This document shows positions 8,322 to 16,858 of a stretch of DNA of 62,515 nt, in pieces (the first letter of the stretch is position 1; each line of letters starts with the position of its first letter). A model generated the notes under the pieces. The model saw only the letters and a list, made by a program, of their open reading frames with translations. It was not told where the DNA came from and searched no databases. Origin of the DNA: Polyangium jinanense (GTDB lineage Bacteria; Myxococcota; Polyangia; Polyangiales; Polyangiaceae); the NCBI RefSeq assembly GCF_028435365.1, contig NZ_JAGTJJ010000061.1:1-62515 (forward strand), in the 5' to 3' direction. Position numbers and translations under genes: made by a program.

Positions 8322-9557
8322 ATGCGCGTGATCGTATGCTGTTCGATCCTGCTTCTCGCGCCGCCCGCGGCGTGGGCGCAAAGCCTACCTAGCGCCACCG
8401 ACGAGAGCCCCGAGGCGGACATGGAGCTACGGTTCCAGGCGCTCGCGCAGCTCGGGGACCGCGAGCGCGCCGCGGGGCGGCTGCGTGAAGCCGGAAGGGC
8501 CTACCGCCAGGCGCTCAACGTTCGGTCCGATCCGCTCGTCGCGGGGCGTCTCGGGCTCGTGCTGGTCGAGGGCGGCAGGCCCGAGGATGCGCCCGAGCTC
8601 CTGCTCTACGCGCTTCATCAGGCCCCCGCCACGACGCCCGCAGAGCGAGCAGAGCGCAGGCGCTTTTTCGACGCGCACGAGGTGGCGCGTGCTCATGGCT
8701 CGTGGGTCGAGGTGATCGTCTCTCACGCTGGCGCGCGTGTGATGGTGGACGGCGTCGATCGCAACGCTCTTGGCCGTTCTGCCTTCTGGACGTTCGTGGC
8801 GGGAGGAGAGCACGAGATTCGCGCGACCCTCGACGGCTTCGAAGAGGCCGTTGTGAAATTCACGGCGGTAAAGGGGAAAGACACGAAGATCCGCGTCCTC
8901 CTGACGCCACACACAGTGGAGCCGGAGCCGGCGATCCATGTCTCCGAGAAGGACCCGACCGTGACGTTGCCCGCGGTGGTTTCGGGGCCGGGATTTACGA
9001 AACAGGAGGATCCCTTCGCTTACGATGACCAGGCGAAGGATCCGACGAAGCCCGGCGAGAAAAACGGCTTGCGGGGTTTTGTCGGGGCGGGGCCGGTGGT
9101 GGTGTTTGGCGTGGCGTCGTGGATGCCTGCCGTCGGGGCGACGCTCGCCGGAGGGTTGCAGCCCAACGATTACGTATCGATCGGCCTGGAGGCGCGCGCG
9201 GCGTGGTTGACAGTGGGCGTCGCGGATCGGCCGATCAACGCGATGACGGCGGGTGGGATCGCGACCTTGTGCGGGCACTACAAGTGGTTCTTCGGCTGCG
9301 CCCTTGGTCATCTGGGCGTAATTCGTGTTGAATCTACATCGCGAAGCTACAAACCCGCGAGTTTCGCTGATGTCAAACCCGGAGCGGGTGGGCGCATCGG
9401 TGCCAGGGTTCGAGTCACACAGTCCTTAACGATCCACGGGGCAGCCGACGTCCTTGGACTGTCGAGCGGCGTTCAGGTGGTTGTTGGACCAACGGTCCTC
9501 TCCGATCAGCCGCCGGTCATGTTAGGCGTGCAGATTGGCGGAGGTTGGGAGTTTTAG
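8322..9557 (+). CDS. Exported TPR/PEGA protein with outer-membrane-like beta domain
   Basis: The 411-residue protein starts with a Sec signal (APPAAWAQS). A TPR-like part at ~35-100 (AGRLREAGRAYRQAL) is followed by a PEGA-like domain at ~125-200 (GARVMVDGVDRNALG, GGEHEIRATLDGF). Residues ~240-411 alternate hydrophobic and polar and end GGGWEF; a terminal Phe is typical of outer-membrane beta-barrels. A periplasmic sensing part joined to a barrel is likely. It lies 37 bp after the sigma-factor gene and 3 bp before the next gene. Confidence 0.7.
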   Translation: MRVIVCCSILLLAPPAAWAQSLPSATDESPEADMELRFQALAQLGDRERAAGRLREAGRAYRQALNVRSDPLVAGRLGLVLVEGGRPEDAPELLLYALHQAPATTPAERAERRRFFDAHEVARAHGSWVEVIVSHAGARVMVDGVDRNALGRSAFWTFVAGGEHEIRATLDGFEEAVVKFTAVKGKDTKIRVLLTPHTVEPEPAIHVSEKDPTVTLPAVVSGPGFTKQEDPFAYDDQAKDPTKPGEKNGLRGFVGAGPVVVFGVASWMPAVGATLAGGLQPNDYVSIGLEARAAWLTVGVADRPINAMTAGGIATLCGHYKWFFGCALGHLGVIRVESTSRSYKPASFADVKPGAGGRIGARVRVTQSLTIHGAADVLGLSSGVQVVVGPTVLSDQPPVMLGVQIGGGWEF

Positions 9558-9560
9558 GCT

Positions 9561-10727
9561 ATGCGCACGGCGGTTGTATTGTTCGTTTTTAGCGTGGGTA
9601 TGATCGTTGCCTCTTGCACAGCGGCGCCATCGTTCTACGACTTCGAGTGCGATCCGGATTCGTTTTTCCCGGCGCCCGAGTGCATCGACGGTGGCACGGA
9701 TGCCGGAACAGACGCCGACGCCGACCCGGAGACCGAACCACAAGCTGCATGCAAAGCGCAAGGCGGTGAATGCGTCAAGATTCCCGACGACCCCGAGGCC
9801 GGTTTCTGGAGCCAGGTTCCGTTGCCCGTCTGGTTCGGCCCTGCCGCGGACATGCCGAAGGAGTGCGCCTTCATCGGGGGCGAGCAGTTCAGGCTTTACG
9901 CCGGCCTTACCGCTCCCCCCGCGCAGTGCGACCCCTGCGAATGCCAGGACGCCACGGGGCAATGCAGCGGCGTTCCGGGTGAGATCACGATCGGGGCTGG
10001 CATGTGCGGCGCAGTGGGGGCGCCGTCGCTCCCTTTTGACGGCCCGGGGGGGTGGGATGGGAGCTGTACGGATGCGAGCGCGCTACCCGCGGGGGCGCAG
10101 TGTCCCCCAGGGAGCGGCGTTCCGTGCGCGCAGTCGATCACGTTCTCGGCGCTTCCGCCTCCGGTCAACGAGAAGTGCGACGTCAAGCCGTCGCCCATCA
10201 TCAAGGCGGGCGGGACGTTGATCACGGAATGGGAGACGGGTGCGGTTGCATGTCGGTCGAGCCTCGATACGTCGCTTTGCGGCGCGGGGGATCAACTATG
10301 CGTGCCCAAGGTTCTTTATCCCCACCGTCAATGCCTGTGGCAGAAGGGGAAGCATACCAAGTGCCCCAAGCCCTACGATTATGAGGGACCTCGGGTCATG
10401 TACCCGTTTCAGCCCAAGGAATCGCGCGAGTGCACAGAATGCTCCTGCGGCGCGCCGCAAGGGGGCATGTGCGTGGCAACCGTGCGCCTCTTCGACGACG
10501 GAGTCTGCTCTGGCGAGTTCCACCAGCGGATCGTCACGTCCCAGGACAGCGCCTGCGATCCCATCCTTCCAGCGGGCCGGGCGCTCGGCGGGAAGTCCGT
10601 CACGGAACACGTCTACGTCAAGGGCACGTGCGAGGCGGGCGGCGGGGAGCCCATCGGCGAGGCGGTCGAAGATGAAGAGAACGCTGTGACGTTCTGCTGT
10701 CAACAATCGTACATTTTTGACGAATAG
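9561..10727 (+). CDS. Cysteine-rich lipoprotein
   Basis: Signal peptide with lipobox VASC (Cys at about residue 19), then a 388-residue secreted domain with more than 25 cysteines, many as CxxC or in short loops (CDPCECQDATGQC, CTECSCGAPQGGMC, FCCQQ near the end). Asp/Thr-rich linker at ~50-65. No catalytic motif visible. The spacing of 3 bp to the PEGA gene shows that it belongs to the sigma-factor operon. It mirrors the Cys-rich lipoprotein that ends the divergent kinase operon, although the two do not align obviously. Confidence 0.72.
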   Translation: MRTAVVLFVFSVGMIVASCTAAPSFYDFECDPDSFFPAPECIDGGTDAGTDADADPETEPQAACKAQGGECVKIPDDPEAGFWSQVPLPVWFGPAADMPKECAFIGGEQFRLYAGLTAPPAQCDPCECQDATGQCSGVPGEITIGAGMCGAVGAPSLPFDGPGGWDGSCTDASALPAGAQCPPGSGVPCAQSITFSALPPPVNEKCDVKPSPIIKAGGTLITEWETGAVACRSSLDTSLCGAGDQLCVPKVLYPHRQCLWQKGKHTKCPKPYDYEGPRVMYPFQPKESRECTECSCGAPQGGMCVATVRLFDDGVCSGEFHQRIVTSQDSACDPILPAGRALGGKSVTEHVYVKGTCEAGGGEPIGEAVEDEENAVTFCCQQSYIFDE

Positions 10728-10831
10728 ACCTCGGGCGCACGCTCCGCAGGTACGACATCTCCCTACAAATCAGCAACGGGCGTCGTTACCCGCTGCCTCT
10801 CCGACGCGTTGTTTGTCTTTGAGGGACAACC

Positions 10832-10915
10832 ACAAGCGACTCGCAGAAGGGGGCGGTGGGAGATGCTTTTTCTGGGCATGCGTTTTCCCATCGCCCTCTC
10901 CTGGGGGTCGCTTGT
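10832..10915. repeat. Long imperfect inverted repeat (about 35-bp arms)
   Basis: The left arm begins ACAAGCGAC at 10832 and the right arm ends GTCGCTTGT at 10915. Read against each other the arms match at roughly 80% over ~35 bases (ACAAGCGAC...CAG.AG.GGGCG.TGGGA). A ~13-base centre contains TTTTTCTGGGCA. It lies in the 213-bp gap upstream of the hypothetical gene at 10941. It could fold into a strong RNA hairpin, be a miniature mobile element, or be a regulator site. Confidence 0.65.
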
Positions 10916-10940
10916 CGTCGGTCTCCAGCCGGCGACGAAA

Positions 10941-11534
10941 ATGGAGGAACGATTGAGTGCCCTGACGGAGAGCGACCACAACGCAAGCATCGCGCACCCA
11001 AGCATCGCGCACTCGGAGCCGCCGCCTCGGGATACGGTCTTCGATCCGCCGTCGCGTTGGAGTCGCCTCCGGGCTCTGGCCGATGCCCTGGTTCGCAGCA
11101 TCCGTGAACGCATCCGAGGGAGACGGCTCGCGGATCGGCTTCCTCCTCTTCCGCCGCGTCGCTCCGCGAGGTCCACCTTGGTTGCCGCGAGAGCTGTCGC
11201 TCACGACGAACGCGGCGAACAGCTCCTCCTCGATCTCGTGCGCGCCGAACCTGCCTATCAGGAAGCTGCCATCTGCGTCGCGCATTACGCCTGTGCCCTT
11301 CGGAAGCTCGGGGAGGAAGCATACGCCGAGGGGGTCGTCCACTACGCGCTGTCTCGGATGCGCGTCGACGCAGACGGGTTCGTCTCTATCGCACGCCTGC
11401 GCGACAGACTCCCGGACCTGTCGTATTCAGGAGCGCTCGTGCCTGCGCTGCATCGGCTGCAAAGCGCGGGCATCGTCTCGCTCACGTCCAACCTTGCCCG
11501 ACCCGAGCGTGTGCAGCTCCGCATTCCCCTTTGA
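10941..11534 (+). CDS. Hypothetical cytoplasmic helical protein
   Basis: Start chosen at ATG 10941 because the longer frame (from 10809) would translate the inverted repeat. The 197-residue product is Arg/Ala/Leu-rich and has no signal or membrane segment. The C-terminal half (EAAICVAHYACALRKLGEEA, then YALSRMRVDADGFVSIARLRDRLPDL) resembles a winged-helix arrangement ending SLTSNLARPERVQLRIPL, so a DNA-binding role is possible but unproven. It is followed after 15 bp by another small gene, probably an operon. Confidence 0.55.
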   Translation: MEERLSALTESDHNASIAHPSIAHSEPPPRDTVFDPPSRWSRLRALADALVRSIRERIRGRRLADRLPPLPPRRSARSTLVAARAVAHDERGEQLLLDLVRAEPAYQEAAICVAHYACALRKLGEEAYAEGVVHYALSRMRVDADGFVSIARLRDRLPDLSYSGALVPALHRLQSAGIVSLTSNLARPERVQLRIPL

Positions 11535-11549
11535 AACTCAGGAGACAAG

Positions 11550-11954
11550 ATGCCCAGAAACAAGATGCAGAAAAATGTCGTTCCCGAGGCGTCCGAACCT
11601 GCGGAATTGTCCACTGCGTTCGCCCTCGCCAGCGACGGGAAGCTCTACTTCGCGTTCGAAAGCGTCCCACCGCCGGACCGTCTGGTGTTCGTGGGCTATG
11701 CCCTGCGTGCCGACGAGGCCACGAAGTTGGGCGCGGCGGGGTTGCTCGGTTGGGCGATGCTCCACAAACTCGCGCTTGGAAGTGATGGCTGCATCTATGT
11801 GCAAGAGGGTGCGATCGACCCCACGGGGCGTGACGTGTTCCGCGGGTTTGCCGCCACTCCGGAGGAAGCAATCCGCGCGGCCGAGGAAATTCACCGCGTT
11901 GCGTCCAATGTTACGGTCGAGGTATTCGCGAGCAAGCGTGCAGCGGCGGCGTAA
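11550..11954 (+). CDS. Hypothetical small protein
   Basis: A 134-residue protein with mixed alpha/beta character, not recognised. The core reads LYFAFESVPPPDRLVFVGY and then a helical region ending in ASKRAAAA. GGAGAC sits about 7 bases before the ATG (AACTCAGGAGACAAG), a good ribosome site. No signal peptide. It is co-oriented with the gene at 10941 and overlaps the tail of the convergent XRE-type gene by 44 bp. Confidence 0.6.
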   Translation: MPRNKMQKNVVPEASEPAELSTAFALASDGKLYFAFESVPPPDRLVFVGYALRADEATKLGAAGLLGWAMLHKLALGSDGCIYVQEGAIDPTGRDVFRGFAATPEEAIRAAEEIHRVASNVTVEVFASKRAAAA

Positions 11955-12168
11955 GCCGGTGCGGATCACACCGGTATAGGCGCCGAATGGCCATCAGTGT
12001 CACACGATCGATCGCCGCGAGACCTTGCTCGATGCTCGACAGGTGTCCTTTCGACATCGCGCCAGCTTCGGCGAGATCCTGCAAGGACATGCCGCGCTCT
12101 TTTCGGAATTCGCGGATACGAGCGCCAACTTTCACGCAGAGTGGCTTGGCTTCGGTTCGTCTCGGCAC
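11911..12168 (-). CDS. XRE-family helix-turn-helix regulator, short form
   Basis: 85 residues from a GTG start at 12168, preceded by GGGAGGAACC, a strong ribosome site. The HTH core is clear: VGARIREFRKERGMSLQDLA, then the recognition part MSKGHLSSIEQGLAAI. After residue ~65 the family's usual end gives way to a Pro/Arg-rich tail (TPPLHACSRIPRP), suggesting truncation or replacement of the C-terminus. The upstream 85 bp and the first ~25 codons are repeated elsewhere: 41201-41349 has both, 36463-36543 has the upstream part. It may be autoregulated by the TTTGTC direct repeats in that region (inference). Confidence 0.75.
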   Translation of the reverse strand: MPRRTEAKPLCVKVGARIREFRKERGMSLQDLAEAGAMSKGHLSSIEQGLAAIDRVTLMAIRRLYRCDPHRLTPPLHACSRIPRP

Positions 12169-12250
12169 GGTTCCTCCCTACTCGCGCATGAGGGGTGTAC
12201 AAAGAGCCCTACCACGGACTTCGCGTAGAGACAAACCCCGCCGGACAAAC
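12098..12250 (-). repeat. Dispersed repeat, copy A: XRE promoter region plus 5' coding part
   Basis: The sequence from the HTH coding start through its upstream region closely matches 41201-41349 (same orientation), and the non-coding part matches 36463-36543 (opposite orientation). Conserved blocks, read on the minus strand: two GTTTGTC words 13-15 bases apart, GAAGTCCGTGGTAGGG, CTCATGCGCGAG, then the ribosome site GGGAGGAACC. Conservation of the two GTTTGTC words suggests an operator or -35 element. Confidence 0.7.
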
Positions 12251-12858
12251 AGAATCCTGCGGGTCGGCAAACCGGATCCGGATCCTCGTCGCGTTCGTCG
12301 TTGCCCATCTCACGCGCCAGTTCGGCTCTGCCTTCCGCCGGATCGGCGAGCTTCCCAGGGCCGCGCCGAGCGCCGCGAGGGCTGCGCCGTCGAACACACG
12401 GCGCGGAGCGTCGCTCGCCCTGAGAGCGGTTCCCGGCGCTCGCGCTACCTCCTGCACATCGACCGCTTCGGGCCCTTGCGATGGCGCTCGGGACACTGCG
12501 CGGGTTCGCCGAAGGGAGATCCGCGGCAATGGAAGGCCGCTCGGGTGGTTCGCGTGCGTGTTTGAGGACGAGGGCCGTACGCACAAGCGATGCGGGAGCC
12601 TGCAACCTCTCGGACGAGGCACCCGGCGAGAGGGCGCCTCGCTTGCCCCGTTGCGGCGCCACGCGTGGCGCTCTTCTTCAATTCCGAGACGAACGCGCTC
12701 TACCATCGTGCCCCGGCGCAGCGCGCAACGCGGGGGGAATCCTCGTCGCAGGGTGCACGGACGAAAGCTCGCTTGAGCTCCCGTCCGAGGATGCGGGTCA
12801 GGCGGGAAGCGCATGATTCCGCTGGACTGGATCACGCTCGAACGGCGACACTGGCTCT
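12251..12858. other. Intergenic, 608 bp, no convincing gene
   Basis: Several Arg-rich frames are open on both strands, but none has a ribosome site, a recognisable domain or normal residue composition. The region presumably contains the promoter for the kinase gene at 12859. Confidence 0.4.
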
Positions 12859-15800
12859 GTGGAGCCCGGAGATCTGGTTCGAGGACAGTACGAGATTGAA
12901 CGCCGCGTGACGGCCGGTGGAATGGCGCAGATCTTCCGGGCGAGAGACCTGGCATCGGGGGATACCGTGGCGGTGAAGGTGATGCTCGATGGGCAATCGC
13001 AGCACGCGCTGAGGTTCATGCGAGAAGCCGCGTTGCTTTCGGACCTCCGTCACCCGGGGATCGTGCAATACATCGCGGACGGCGTCACCGACGCGGGCGA
13101 ACCCTACCTGGTGATGGAATGGTTGGAAGGGGAAGACCTCTCGGTCCGCCTCGAACGCGGCGCGCTCGACCTCCAGGATGCGCTGACGCTCATCACACAA
13201 ATCGCGGACGCACTCGCAGTGGCGCACGAGCGAGGCATTGTCCATCGGGATCTCAAGCCGAGCAACCTGTTCCTGGTCGAGGGGCACATCAACCAGGTCA
13301 AGGTGCTCGACTTCGGAATTGCCTGGCTCACCGGCGCGACGCGGCTCACCCGAACGGACGCGATGGTCGGTACGCTAGCATACATGGCACCCGAGCAGGC
13401 CCGAAATTTGCGGACAGTGGACGCACGGGCCGATGTGTTCGCGCTCGGCTGCATTTTGATGGAGTGTCTGACGGGGGTGCCCGTGTTCATGGGCGAGCAT
13501 GTCATGGCGGTGCTGGCGAAGATCCTCATCCAGGATCCACCCCGTCTCCTGGAGTTTCGCCCCGATCTTCCGCGGGAGCTCGATGCGCTGATCGCCCGGA
13601 TGATGGCGAAAGATCCGAATGCACGCCCGAGCGACGGCGGGGCGGTAGCCGTAGCGCTCGCGGCGCTTCGCACACAGGCGGCGCTGGATGATGACAACGT
13701 AGTATCGTCGAGGTTTGCCCTCTCTTCTTGGCTCACAGGAGATGAGCAACGGGTGCTCTCGCTGGTGCTGCTCGGCAAGGAAGCGCCACCCGATGGTGCC
13801 GCGCTGACGCTCGCGCAATCAGCCGTCCTCGCCGCCCAGGAGGACCTGCGCATCACCGCAGAGAACCACGGAGGTGTGCTGACACTCCTGGCCGACGGGT
13901 CCGCCCTCGTGACATTCACGGATAGGCCAGAGAGTGGTACCGAACTGACCGCGCAGGCAGCGCGCTGCGCGCTCGCGCTCAGGTCGATCGCTTCGGAGCG
14001 ATCCATTGCGCTTTCAACGGGTCGTGGAGAGGTGAGAGGAAAGCTCCCCGTGGGCGCGGTGATCGATCGCGCCGCGAGGATGCTCGCACAGTGCGAATAC
14101 ACCGAGCTGCATCATCCAATCGCGATCGATGAAACGTCGGCACGTCTGCTCGATGGCCGCTTCGAAATCGGCAGCGTCCGAGGGAGCTTCACTTTGTGCG
14201 GCATGCACGAGGGCGGGATGCGGACGCTGCTCGGCAAGCCGACGACCTTCGTCGGACGCGACGGCGAGCTCCGCATCATCGAAGACGTCTGGCGTTCGTG
14301 CGTGGACGATCTGGTGGCCAGAGCGATCCTGGTCATCGGCGGTGCCGGTATGGGCAAATCCCGCTTGTTGCATGAATTTTTGGGCATCGCACGACAGAGC
14401 ACTCCTCAAATGGTCGTCTGGACGGGACGAGGCGACTCGCTGGCTGCAGGCTCGGCGCTTGCTCTCCTGGGCGACGCCCTGCGGGGCGCGTGCGGCCTCC
14501 AAGACGGAGGACCGCTCGAGGAGCGACATCGCAAAATCAGGGAGCGCGTCGCGCGACACGTGCGCGGGGACGATGCGAGTAGGGTCGCCGAATTCCTCGG
14601 CGAACTCGTCGGCGCGCCTTTCCCTGCCACGGCCGGCTCGCCTCTCCACGCAGCCCGGCAGGACGCGCGGCTGATGGGCGAACAGCTCCGCCACGCCTTC
14701 GAGGACTTCCTCGACGCGGAGAGCGCCGCTCACCCAGTGCTCCTCGTGCTAGAAGATCTCCACTGGGGGGACCTGCCGACGGTCCGCTTCGTCGACGCCG
14801 CGCTGCGCAACCTCCAGCATCGCCCGTTCCTCGTGCTCGCCCTCGCACGTCCCGAGGTGGACGAGCTCTTCCCCAAGCTCTGGAGCGAGCGCCCGCTGCA
14901 CAAGGTTCGCCTCCGACCGCTTTCTTCCAAGGCGAGCGAGCGGCTCGTGGCGCAGGTGCTGGGCGAAACCGTGAGTCCAGAGACGAAGAAGCGGATCGTC
15001 GCGCTCGCCGATGGCAATGCGTTTTACCTGGAAGAGCTCGTCCGCGCGGTGGCCGAAGCGAGGAGCGCAGACACGCCTGGGGGGACGGAGCTGCCCGAGA
15101 CGGTGCTCGCCATGGTCCAGGCCAGGCTCGAGGCCCTGCCAGCGGAGGCGCGGCGATACCTGCGCGCTGCGAGCGTGTTCGGCGAAATCTTCTTTCGTGA
15201 TGGGCTCATGACGCTCCTCGGCACGACCACCGATTCACCGATGTTCGACGTCCTGCTCGGCGACCTCGTCGCGCGCGAGCTCATTCAACGGCGCAGCCAA
15301 TGCCGCTTTGCCGGCGACGTCGAGTTCATGTTTCGGCACGGGCTCATCCGGGAAGGCGCCTATGCGATGCTCACGGATACCGATCGCAAGCTTGGTCATC
15401 GGCTCGCCGGCGCATGGCTCGAGGAGCACGGCGAGCCGGACGCGATGCTCCTGGCGAATCACTTCGAGCAGGGCGACGACTGGTCACGGGCGGCGAGCGC
15501 CTATCGTCGTGCCGCGGAGCACGCCCTCGAGGCCGACGACCTGGACGCCGCCCTCGAACGGGCCGAGCGCGGCGTCGCCCGCGGCGCCTCGGGCGAGGAA
15601 CTCGGCGCCCTCCGCATGATCCAGGCCGAGGCCCATAACTGGCGTGGGGAGCTCGTGCTCTCGGAGCAGCGTGCGATCGAAGCCATCGGGCTTCTCACGT
15701 CGGGAACGACGGCGTGGTTCCGCGCCTTTCAGCAGGCTGCCGATGCCGCGGGCAAGCTCGGCGCCTTCGACAGGGTCGAGCGCTGGGTGAGCCCGTCGAT

Positions 15801-16800
15801 TTCGGCGATCCCCGCCCGCGACGCGACGAGCGCGAGAACCACCTGTCTCAGCGTGTGTGCCAACCACCTCATTTATGGCGGGCGTTATCCGGCCGCCGAC
15901 GCGGTGATTTGGGCGCTCACCGACACCGCGGAGCTCGCCGCGCAGAGCGCGCAGGCCGTCGGGATGTACCATCAGCTCTGCGCGATCCGCGCCTCTGCTT
16001 CGGGGGATCCGTGCGCGCTCCGTGACAGCCTGGAGAAGGCCCTGACGTTCTTCGATCAGGCAGGTGATCGCCGAAACGCTTGCCTTACGCGCCAAAACCT
16101 GGGCTTCGCCCTCGTGGCGCTCGGCGATTACGAAGGCGCCGAACATGCGCTGCGGTCTGCGTTGTCGGTCGCCGAGCGAATGGGCCTCCACGATGTCGCG
16201 GCCGCTGCCCTCCAGAACCTCGGGTACGTTCTCGCGTACCGAGGCAATTTCGAGGAGGGGCGAAGCGTCCAGAAGCAGGCAATCGACGCGGCACACAAGC
16301 ACGAGCATTCACGCCTCGAGGGCCTCTCGCACGCGTATCTCGCCGAGCTCGAGCTCCTGGCCGGCGATCTGGCGGCGGCCGAGACCGAGGCGCGCGCGGC
16401 CGTCGACTCGCTCTCCGGGGTGCCCCCCCTCCTCGCGGGCGCGCTGGCCGTGCTCGCGCGTGTCCTGCTTGCTCGGGGCCAAGGAGAAGAAGCGCTTGGA
16501 GCGGCACGGGAGGCCCACAGGTTGCTGGAGTCCCTGGGCACGATTGAAGAAGGGGAGGCAATGGTGCGGTTGGTCCATGCCGAAGCGCTGGCCGCGCACG
16601 GCGACGCGGAGGGATTCGCGCGTGCCATCACCTCGGCGCGGGATCTGCTGCTCGCGAAGGCCAGCAAGATCCGCGACTCTGCCGTGCGGGAACGGTTTCT
16701 CACCGTCATTCCGGACCATGCCCGCACGTTGACGCTCGCGTCGCGGGTGGGGTTCGAGGGCCCTCTGGACGGCCGGTCCGCGGCTACCAGCTTGCCTTGA
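12859..16800 (+). CDS. Multidomain Ser/Thr kinase with cyclase-like, AAA ATPase and TPR regions
   Basis: A 1313-residue cytoplasmic protein from GTG 12859. Kinase domain ~10-275: glycine loop TAGGMA, VAVK (Lys40), HRDLKPSN, DFGIA, MAPEQ, all catalytic residues present. Residues ~290-440 resemble a class III cyclase homology domain (GAVIDRAARMLA end) but lack recognisable metal-binding Asp residues, so probably inactive. The AAA/NB-type ATPase has Walker A GGAGMGKS near 495 and Walker B LLVLEDLHWGD near 630. The C-terminal ~450 residues are TPR-like helices. This layout is typical of large myxobacterial signalling kinases. It ends 58 bp before its shorter paralogue. Confidence 0.92.
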   Translation: MEPGDLVRGQYEIERRVTAGGMAQIFRARDLASGDTVAVKVMLDGQSQHALRFMREAALLSDLRHPGIVQYIADGVTDAGEPYLVMEWLEGEDLSVRLERGALDLQDALTLITQIADALAVAHERGIVHRDLKPSNLFLVEGHINQVKVLDFGIAWLTGATRLTRTDAMVGTLAYMAPEQARNLRTVDARADVFALGCILMECLTGVPVFMGEHVMAVLAKILIQDPPRLLEFRPDLPRELDALIARMMAKDPNARPSDGGAVAVALAALRTQAALDDDNVVSSRFALSSWLTGDEQRVLSLVLLGKEAPPDGAALTLAQSAVLAAQEDLRITAENHGGVLTLLADGSALVTFTDRPESGTELTAQAARCALALRSIASERSIALSTGRGEVRGKLPVGAVIDRAARMLAQCEYTELHHPIAIDETSARLLDGRFEIGSVRGSFTLCGMHEGGMRTLLGKPTTFVGRDGELRIIEDVWRSCVDDLVARAILVIGGAGMGKSRLLHEFLGIARQSTPQMVVWTGRGDSLAAGSALALLGDALRGACGLQDGGPLEERHRKIRERVARHVRGDDASRVAEFLGELVGAPFPATAGSPLHAARQDARLMGEQLRHAFEDFLDAESAAHPVLLVLEDLHWGDLPTVRFVDAALRNLQHRPFLVLALARPEVDELFPKLWSERPLHKVRLRPLSSKASERLVAQVLGETVSPETKKRIVALADGNAFYLEELVRAVAEARSADTPGGTELPETVLAMVQARLEALPAEARRYLRAASVFGEIFFRDGLMTLLGTTTDSPMFDVLLGDLVARELIQRRSQCRFAGDVEFMFRHGLIREGAYAMLTDTDRKLGHRLAGAWLEEHGEPDAMLLANHFEQGDDWSRAASAYRRAAEHALEADDLDAALERAERGVARGASGEELGALRMIQAEAHNWRGELVLSEQRAIEAIGLLTSGTTAWFRAFQQAADAAGKLGAFDRVERWVSPSISAIPARDATSARTTCLSVCANHLIYGGRYPAADAVIWALTDTAELAAQSAQAVGMYHQLCAIRASASGDPCALRDSLEKALTFFDQAGDRRNACLTRQNLGFALVALGDYEGAEHALRSALSVAERMGLHDVAAAALQNLGYVLAYRGNFEEGRSVQKQAIDAAHKHEHSRLEGLSHAYLAELELLAGDLAAAETEARAAVDSLSGVPPLLAGALAVLARVLLARGQGEEALGAAREAHRLLESLGTIEEGEAMVRLVHAEALAAHGDAEGFARAITSARDLLLAKASKIRDSAVRERFLTVIPDHARTLTLASRVGFEGPLDGRSAATSLP

Positions 16801-16858
16801 TCCAGCAGAAGCGATTCGCCTTGCGCTCGGCCCCCCGCCATGCCTGCATCCTGCGACC

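Noticed and set aside
12132..12955. Minus-strand frames in the gap before the first large kinase
   Set aside because: Arg/Pro-rich, no ribosome site, no domain.
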